Source: Thermoplasmata archaeon (lineage in GTDB: Archaea; Thermoplasmatota; Thermoplasmata; Thermoplasmatales; Thermoplasmataceae). Taken from it: a stretch of 5,837 bases of DNA. Below are positions 1-3,705 of the stretch, piece after piece. Under the pieces are notes generated by a model. That model worked only from the letters and a program-made list of their open reading frames with translations. It was not told where the DNA came from and searched no databases. The DNA is taken from NCBI GenBank assembly GCA_021802165.1, contig JAKAAU010000106.1:1-5837 (forward strand), in the 5' to 3' direction. How positions within the stretch are numbered: position 1 is the first letter of the stretch; each line of letters begins with the position of its first letter. A program made the translations under genes and the position numbers.

Positions 1-19
1 TTTCTTCTGTCAATACCAT
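1..19 (-). CDS. 5' end of a minus-strand gene running off the left edge
   Basis: Only the first six codons are visible, reading MVLTEE from an ATG whose complement is CAT at 17-19. The start is supported by a good archaeal SD on the minus strand, AGGTGA (complement TCACCT at 26-31), six bases before the ATG, and by a TATA-like box further upstream at 61-71. The six residues are too few to suggest a function. The gene would be transcribed in the same direction as the two minus-strand genes to its right, but the 372-base gap and its own promoter argue that it is a separate transcription unit. Confidence 0.6.
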
Positions 20-25
20 TTTAAT

Positions 26-31
26 TCACCT
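26..31 (-). promoter_or_regulatory. Shine-Dalgarno site of the left-edge gene
   Basis: The minus strand reads AGGTGA, complementary to the 3' end of archaeal 16S rRNA, with six bases before the ATG at 17-19. It is one of the few clear SD sites in the window and decides the start of the left-edge gene. Confidence 0.6.
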
Positions 32-59
32 AATTAACTAATTATGTTAAGCAAATAGA

Positions 60-79
60 ATAATATATATGTTTTGTCT
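60..79 (-). promoter_or_regulatory. Candidate TATA-box promoter of the left-edge gene
   Basis: Read on the minus strand this is AGACAAAACATATATAT followed by TATT: a TATA box with an A-rich, BRE-like stretch upstream. A transcript starting about 25 bases downstream would begin near position 40 and carry the AGGTGA SD site before the ATG at 19. The box lies between the arms of an 8-base inverted repeat (TTAAGCAA at 47-54, TTGCTTAA at 93-100), a possible operator. Placement is by motif and spacing only. Confidence 0.45.
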
Positions 80-102
80 TTATTCTTGCTAATTGCTTAA
101 AG

Positions 103-114
103 GACTAATTAGTC
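103..114. repeat. Perfect 12-base palindrome GACTAATTAGTC
   Basis: The sequence equals its own reverse complement. It contains CTAATT, a hexamer repeated at 30, 38, 89 and 184, and lies about 30-40 bases upstream of the TATA-like box of the left-edge gene. It could be a regulator site, but in such AT-rich DNA chance is a real alternative. Confidence 0.35.
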
Positions 115-391
115 ATGATAATTACAAATTATACCTTTATATATAAAGAAAAATGGTAGATGTTTGCAATTTCTTGTTAAAGGCTAATTAAATGGCAAAT
201 TTGAGGGAGTATAATATACATATTAAACCGGTTAATATTACGATATATTTTCCAATCCAAAACTCTGCGGTGTTAATACTTTTATGTATAATTCTTTCAG
301 AAAAATTTGCAATTTGAAAATGAAATTATATATAATTTGATACATACAGTAGAAAATCCAGATTAAAGTATTATAACAGACAATACATAAA

Positions 392-1210
392 TTAATATTT
401 TTTATTTTGGATACGGAGTTGCTTTAGAAGCTGCTCATACATATAATCTATATTTTTAGAGTTCTGTACCTTTATGCCTTTGTCAGATAAGTAATTTTTA
501 AGCTGTTCACGTGTTATAATTCCATTTTCATTCCCATTTGTTTCGGTTATAACTGCAGGTATTAATTTTAATAATTTCACTCTTTCCTCAGACTTTTTAT
601 TGTTTTCTATCTTCCTGCGGGCCTCATGGTTTACCTTGTCAATTTTTAATTTTAAATCGTTTTCCACGGGGAAATCAAAATTTATTCCCTTGTACAGCCA
701 GAAAGTCCTCATATTTTCTTCCATGTCATAATTTGAGCTATCTGGAAATTCATTGTTGAAATATTGAATCATGTCCTGCACCAGGGAATCGATGGATTTC
801 TCATTAACTTCCCGGGTAAGCGGCAGTACCTTCTTTTCTTCATTCTCTTCCAGCAGGTCGTCTATGTTGAATGTGTTAAGTTCTGAGAACCAGTCAGCTT
901 CATCATGATATTTATAGCCAACATCGTTAAATATGTACATAATATCAATTTCAGCTATTTTGTTCCTGTATTTATTGCAATCTATGGTGGAGCAATCCAT
1001 ATCCTCATCCTCAAAGCGTTTAACAGAAAGCACAAGAGATTTTATCCCACTATCCTTCGCATTTTTCAGGAATTTAGATGCACCACCCATATGTTTGTCC
1101 CATTCAAAGCTTATAACTATATCCACATCAGTGGAGTAATATAGAGAAAAGCCATTTTTCTTAGAATAATTAACAATGCTATTCCAGAGCAATTCCATTT
1201 TGTCTTTCAT
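392..1210 (-). CDS. Uncharacterised acidic protein, 272 aa
   Basis: I do not recognise this protein. It is soluble and highly charged, with no signal peptide and no membrane segment. The N-terminal part (about 1-100) alternates hydrophobic strands with charged helices, for example DIVISFEW at 30-37 and KSLVLSVKRF at 57-66, which suggests an alpha/beta domain. A very acidic linker follows at 117-127. The C-terminal part (about 190-272) is mostly helical and basic: a charged helix at 190-215, then ITREQLKNYLSDKG at 231-245, which has the look of a small helix-turn-helix or SAP-like module. That is impression only. The start at 1210 has no clear SD site; Met5 at 1198 is an alternative. The gene lies 60 bases downstream of the ModA-like gene on the same strand, so the two may be co-transcribed, although a TATA-like box and a dyad in the gap suggest a separate promoter. 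It is probably a lineage-restricted hypothetical. Confidence 0.85.
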   Translation of the reverse strand: MKDKMELLWNSIVNYSKKNGFSLYYSTDVDIVISFEWDKHMGGASKFLKNAKDSGIKSLVLSVKRFEDEDMDCSTIDCNKYRNKIAEIDIMYIFNDVGYKYHDEADWFSELNTFNIDDLLEENEEKKVLPLTREVNEKSIDSLVQDMIQYFNNEFPDSSNYDMEENMRTFWLYKGINFDFPVENDLKLKIDKVNHEARRKIENNKKSEERVKLLKLIPAVITETNGNENGIITREQLKNYLSDKGIKVQNSKNIDYMYEQLLKQLRIQNKKY

Positions 1211-1225
1211 ATTAGACCACGATAC

Positions 1226-1247
1226 ATTAGATTAAGCCTAAACTAAT
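1226..1247. repeat. Imperfect 22-base dyad in the gap between the two minus-strand genes
   Basis: ATTAGATTA at 1226-1234 and TAAACTAAT at 1239-1247 pair at eight of nine positions around AGCC. The dyad lies between the start of the 272-aa gene and a TATA-like tract at 1248-1257, where a regulator or transcription-start element would be expected. It could also be a weak hairpin ending transcription of the upstream gene. Confidence 0.35.
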
Positions 1248-1262
1248 ATAAAAATATTTTTA
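1245..1262 (-). promoter_or_regulatory. AT tract: candidate promoter of the 272-aa gene and/or T-rich terminator
   Basis: The minus strand reads about AAAAATATTTTTATATTAG, roughly 35-50 bases before the ATG at 1210. It can serve as a TATA box for that gene. As a T-rich tract just after the stop codon at 1271 it can equally be an archaeal terminator for the ModA-like gene. The sequence does not decide between them. Confidence 0.3.
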
Positions 1263-1270
1263 CTGAAAAA

Positions 1271-2008
1271 CTATACAGGTGATTTTGCACGGTCAGCTGT
1301 AATATAACCATATCTGGCATAATATTCGTTAAAAGTCCCCGATTCTATTGTGTGGAAAACATCTATTGCAGCTGGGCTGGCATTTTCCAGAAGAAGCCAT
1401 GAAAATTTTTCCTTTACAACATCGGGAAAATAATGCCGGAATTTCCAGTAGTTCGCTTCGCTTTTTAACATTATTCCATAGTCCACATCCCCATTGATGA
1501 GCTTTTTTGGAATTTCCCTGTTAGGAACGTCACAGATCGCTGTATTTTCCTTTAATTCCCCATAATAACCACACTTTTCCTCATAATAATTTTTAAAGGC
1601 AATTCCGGTAGCACTGGTTCTCGGATTCGGAATAGCAAATCGGAAATTTTTAAGTTCCGATATGCTCACCTGCTTCTTCTTGCCTGTATAAGCGACACAG
1701 AGGGCGTCTTCAAATGCCTCCTTTCTCTCCATCGCTTTCATGTCATGTATCAGCCTGTTGCTCTGACATATAATTTCAGGCCTATTTTCAATTACAAGAT
1801 TCCCTATGGTTATGGGCGATCCATTAGCCCTCTTTCTAATATATACTTCAGGCAATGTTTCAAAGTAAGTTTTAACTCCTTGTGAAGTAAAATATGATAT
1901 AATAGAGGGAATAATGAACCACTGGCTTCCAGGAACAGTTAATTTAACCCCGCTGATAGAACCATAAAAATCTGAAACAACATCAAATCCGGGTACTGCA
2001 AATTTCAT
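1271..2008 (-). CDS. ModA-like substrate-binding-fold protein, cytoplasmic form, 245 aa
   Basis: The second half resembles the molybdate-binding ModA / bacterial extracellular solute-binding class 2 fold. At about 115-135 an 'I-S-x-L-K-x-F-R-F-A-I-P-N-P-R-T-S-A-T-G' stretch matches the 'riaIpNPkTsp.G' signature. At 167-185 LINGDVDYGIMLKSEA matches the 'v.sGeaDaGivyksea' ligand-domain motif. At 212-235 SPAAIDVF...ARYGY resembles the usual C-terminal 'a..Fl.F..s......kyGF'. The N-terminal half is more divergent. There is no signal peptide, lipobox or membrane anchor. The start is secure because an in-frame stop lies 12 codons upstream with no start codon between, so the protein should be cytoplasmic, unlike a classical ABC-transporter binding protein. 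No permease or ATPase gene is adjacent. It may sense or carry an oxyanion or small metabolite inside the cell, but the ligand cannot be read from sequence. Translation is probably leaderless, from a TATA box about 23 bases upstream. Confidence 0.75.
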   Translation of the reverse strand: MKFAVPGFDVVSDFYGSISGVKLTVPGSQWFIIPSIISYFTSQGVKTYFETLPEVYIRKRANGSPITIGNLVIENRPEIICQSNRLIHDMKAMERKEAFEDALCVAYTGKKKQVSISELKNFRFAIPNPRTSATGIAFKNYYEEKCGYYGELKENTAICDVPNREIPKKLINGDVDYGIMLKSEANYWKFRHYFPDVVKEKFSWLLLENASPAAIDVFHTIESGTFNEYYARYGYITADRAKSPV

Positions 2009-2025
2009 TATGAGTAATTTAATAG

Positions 2026-2037
2026 AATTATATAATC
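2026..2037 (-). promoter_or_regulatory. Candidate TATA box of the ModA-like gene
   Basis: The minus strand reads GATTATATAATT, containing the 8-base palindrome TTATATAA (2028-2035), centred about 23 bases before the ATG at 2008. No SD site precedes that ATG. This spacing predicts a leaderless transcript beginning at or within a few bases of the start codon. Confidence 0.5.
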
Positions 2038-2286
2038 TATATTATTGAAAAGTTGCAAGATTTTAATTGTTTATTGTGATTGGTTTTCATCTCAAAAAAT
2101 GTGAATATCTAAAATTTATAGTTTATTTATTTTGGAATAGAATATTTGCCCGGTGCCCCTATCCTGTAGCTATGTATACGGTATCACAAAATATTATGTT
2201 GACCGTTTTACATCTATTGTATTTTTCTACAGATTATTGAATTATATTGGTGGATATTATTCTCAATTATATTTAGAAAATAGGAA

Positions 2287-2346
2287 TAAATCGAAGTAAG
2301 AATTAAAAGTTCATCTTTTAAATATTTAATGTTACTTTTCGATTTA
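2287..2346. repeat. 60-base nested inverted repeat (possible hairpin RNA or small mobile-element remnant)
   Basis: The outer arms TAAATCGAA (2287-2295) and TTCGATTTA (2338-2346) are perfect over nine bases. They continue inward with GTAA (2296-2299) pairing TTAC (2332-2335) after a two-T bulge. A separate inner hairpin, TTAAAAG (2303-2309) with CTTTTAA (2315-2321) around a five-base loop, sits inside. The two stems are nested, so one RNA strand could fold into a long bulged hairpin. The outer ends are TA on both sides, the target dinucleotide of IS630/Tc1 elements, but a palindrome beginning with TA must also end in TA, so this is weak evidence. Confidence 0.45.
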
Positions 2347-2459
2347 AAAATATAGATACTAATAGTTTCATGTTATAATATTGAATATAAATGTTAAAAT
2401 AATGAAATCAGACAAAATATATATGTTTTCGTTTTTTTTTGATTAATTTTCACATAATA

Positions 2460-2479
2460 ATAACGTATTTATACGTTAT
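2460..2479. promoter_or_regulatory. Strong dyad over the likely promoter of the winged-helix gene
   Basis: Two perfect 9-base arms, ATAACGTAT (2460-2468) and ATACGTTAT (2471-2479), flank two T bases. A third related half-site, ATACGTAT (2478-2485), follows at once. The TATA-like core TTTATACG lies at the centre of the dyad, about 38 bases before the ATG at 2508. A transcript starting some 26 bases downstream of it would carry the SD site. A protein bound here would compete with TBP, so autorepression by the winged-helix product is a natural hypothesis. Confidence 0.55.
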
Positions 2480-2496
2480 ACGTATGATGGAAATGT

Positions 2497-2503
2497 AGGG
2501 TGA
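2497..2503 (+). promoter_or_regulatory. Shine-Dalgarno site of the winged-helix gene
   Basis: AGGGTGA lies four bases before the ATG at 2508 and resembles the GGTGA-type archaeal ribosome-binding site also seen before the left-edge gene. It supports this ATG as the start and suggests that the gene is translated rather than being a dead fragment. Confidence 0.55.
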
Positions 2504-2507
2504 AAGT

Positions 2508-2828
2508 ATGGGACAGAATCAATTAGAAACTGTAATATCAGTTGAAAATGGAAAAGAAAAGAGAGTTTTGGTCAGGACATACATGGGTCGGCCTTCAAAA
2601 TTACATGAAAACCAGATGATAGCCTTGAAGAACTGTGTAGAAAATAAAAAGGTATGCACAGTCCACGAAATTCAAGAATACATAGAAGAGGAGTTTAATG
2701 TAACGTATTCATCCAAGGAAGTACGTGAAATTCTTAGAAAATTTAATCTTACTTACTATCCATTGCTCAGAAAATATACATATCCAAGTTATTATAACGA
2801 AAAAATAATTAAAAAGTTCGATTTCTAA
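2508..2828 (+). CDS. Orphan winged helix-turn-helix protein, IS630-transposase N-domain type, 106 aa
   Basis: Residues 27-36 (GRPSKLHENQ) and about 50-85, with TVHEIQEYIEEEFNV then a recognition-helix-like KEVREILRKFNL, match the winged helix-turn-helix at the N-terminus of IS630-family transposases (the HTH_33-like 'GRP..L...Q...L / t..eIa.wi.e.fgv.ys...v..lLr.lgl.y' pattern). Full transposases continue for about 200 more residues with a DDE catalytic domain. This frame stops at 106 aa and the next bases are a T-rich tract, not remnants of a DDE domain. It is therefore either a relic of an insertion sequence or a domesticated DNA-binding protein. The intact SD site, the promoter dyad and the clean end favour a working small DNA-binding protein. 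No terminal repeats of a complete insertion sequence are visible. Confidence 0.75.
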   Translation: MGQNQLETVISVENGKEKRVLVRTYMGRPSKLHENQMIALKNCVENKKVCTVHEIQEYIEEEFNVTYSSKEVREILRKFNLTYYPLLRKYTYPSYYNEKIIKKFDF

Positions 2829-2847
2829 ATTTTATTTTTATAACTTT
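2829..2847 (+). terminator. T-rich tract after the winged-helix gene
   Basis: The stop codon at 2826-2828 is followed by a tract made almost only of T with a few A, of the kind that ends archaeal transcription without a hairpin. It separates this gene from the phosphodiesterase gene, which has its own likely promoter. Confidence 0.4.
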
Positions 2848-2854
2848 GCATTAG

Positions 2855-2866
2855 AAATTATTTTAA
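2855..2866 (+). promoter_or_regulatory. Candidate TATA box of the phosphodiesterase gene
   Basis: AAATTATTTTAA is centred about 27 bases before the ATG at 2888, with a purine-rich stretch just upstream. No SD site precedes the ATG. The spacing fits a leaderless transcript. Confidence 0.4.
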
Positions 2867-2887
2867 GCCCGGGTTATATTACACGCC

Positions 2888-3628
2888 ATGAATATAAGAG
2901 ATTACATTAAATCAAATTTTGTGGTTGTGGGCCATAGAGGTTTGCCTTCCGAATATGTCGAAAATACCATAGAATCATTTGAAAACGCTTTCAAATTTAC
3001 AGATATTGTGGAACTTGATGTTCACCTCAGCAGCGACAATGAAGTATATATTATTCATGATTTTAACCTTAACAGGCTTGCCTCAATTGATAAGGATATA
3101 GAAAACATTGAATCCGCTGAAATCGACAGAATTATGGTAAGGGGGCAGAATATACCAAAATTGCGTGATTTGTTTAAATTATTCAGGGATAAATATTTTC
3201 TCGTTGAGCTTAAAACTGTGCATGATGATGGTTACCTTGTAAAAAATGAATTAACTAAGTATACACTGCAGGTTGTCGAATCCATGGGCATGGAAGACCA
3301 TGTGTGCATTATATCATTTGACCCTTATGCCTTGAGGAGGGCGGGCGAGCTAAGCAGGACTATCATGCTGGGTTTTGATTATGACCAGCATTCTGAAAAA
3401 TACATTGGAAAAATAGATTGCAAGGATTTGAAATCAATGGGTGTTTCATTATTCTTACCGGAATACAAAAAAGAATATATGAAAAAATTTAAGGAAATAC
3501 AGGATGATGGATATTTTGTAGTTCCGTGGACAGTTGACAGGGAAGAGGATGGTGTGTTTATCGCTAATTCGGGTTTAAATGGATATATAACAAATATGGT
3601 AGATAGAATGTCCAAGCTCTCCCGCTAA
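2888..3628 (+). CDS. Glycerophosphodiester phosphodiesterase, 246 aa
   Basis: The family hydrolyses glycerophosphodiesters to glycerol phosphate and an alcohol, using a TIM barrel and a divalent metal ion. The expected signatures appear in order: GHRG at 15-18 (catalytic His16, Arg17), ENTIESFENAF at 25-35, ELDVHLS at 42-48 (metal ligands Glu42, Asp44), the second catalytic His57 in IIHDFNLNRL, FLVELKT at 104-110 (Glu107, Lys109), SFDPYALRR at 143-151, and the late VPWTVD at 212-217 with NGYITNMVD at 231-239. The length is normal for the single-domain family. No signal peptide is present, so the enzyme is probably cytoplasmic, acting on lipid breakdown products; in an archaeon the natural substrate may carry sn-glycerol-1-phosphate. 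The gene stands alone between a T-rich tract and the mutase promoter region. No key residue is missing. Confidence 0.92.
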   Translation: MNIRDYIKSNFVVVGHRGLPSEYVENTIESFENAFKFTDIVELDVHLSSDNEVYIIHDFNLNRLASIDKDIENIESAEIDRIMVRGQNIPKLRDLFKLFRDKYFLVELKTVHDDGYLVKNELTKYTLQVVESMGMEDHVCIISFDPYALRRAGELSRTIMLGFDYDQHSEKYIGKIDCKDLKSMGVSLFLPEYKKEYMKKFKEIQDDGYFVVPWTVDREEDGVFIANSGLNGYITNMVDRMSKLSR

Positions 3629-3703
3629 TTGCCAGGCAAAATATTTAAAATAGTTGGGATAAATCCCATAAGAAAAATATTAATGCTTTTAGCCATTAGG
3701 CTA
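3629..3703. promoter_or_regulatory. Three successive dyads upstream of the mutase operon
   Basis: The 77-base gap holds TTGCCAGGCAA (3629-3639), TGGGAT-AA-ATCCCA (3655-3668) and TAGCC-ATTA-GGCTA (3690-3703), all perfect. The first and third share a GCC/GGC core. The first, beginning right after the phosphodiesterase stop codon, has too short a loop for a full-length hairpin, which favours a protein-binding site. The third ends two bases before the mutase ATG, where a repressor would block a leaderless start, or where a hairpin could hide the start codon. Confidence 0.45.
3671..3684 (+). promoter_or_regulatory. Candidate TATA box of the mutase operon
   Basis: AGAAAAATATTAAT is centred about 28 bases before the ATG at 3706, giving a leaderless or nearly leaderless transcript. 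An alternative AT-rich box, AAAATATTTAAAA at 3638-3650, would give a leader of about 30 bases containing the second and third dyads. Confidence 0.4.
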
Positions 3704-3705
3704 TT

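Larger units (their letters stand above)
20..391. other. AT-rich intergenic region, no convincing gene
   Basis: The left end holds the promoter, SD site and flanking inverted repeat of the left-edge gene. A perfect 12-base palindrome (GACTAATTAGTC) lies at 103-114. The hexamer CTAATT occurs five times, at 30, 38, 89, 105 and 184. A 41-codon open frame at 192-317 has a hydrophobic stretch but no good SD and no recognisable similarity, so it is not called. No clear terminator was found for the minus-strand gene that ends at 392. Confidence 0.5.
2009..2507. other. Divergent intergenic region, 499 bases, no convincing gene
   Basis: This very AT-rich region separates the minus-strand and plus-strand blocks. 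From left to right it holds the TATA box of the ModA-like gene, a short GC-richer patch at about 2149-2186 that stands out from its surroundings, a 60-base nested inverted repeat at 2287-2346, an AGACAAAATATATAT element at 2410-2424, a run of nine or more T around 2432-2440, and the dyad plus SD site of the winged-helix gene. A 22-codon open frame at 2172-2240 has no support. No tRNA or known RNA gene was recognised. Confidence 0.5.

Noticed and set aside
192..317. A 41-codon plus-strand frame (MANLREYN...) with a hydrophobic stretch
   Set aside because: It has no convincing SD site, no recognisable family and AT-rich composition like surrounding non-coding DNA; a frame of this length is expected by chance.
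905..1144. Plus-strand frames inside the 272-aa minus-strand gene
   Set aside because: They lie wholly within a longer, better-supported gene and have low-complexity hydrophobic content typical of antisense shadows.
2172..2240. A 22-codon frame near the GC-richer patch
   Set aside because: Too short, with no SD site and no similarity to a known peptide or transposase fragment.
2432..2440. Run of T resembling an archaeal terminator
   Set aside because: No plus-strand gene precedes it, so there is no transcript it would clearly end; it may only reflect the AT-rich context.
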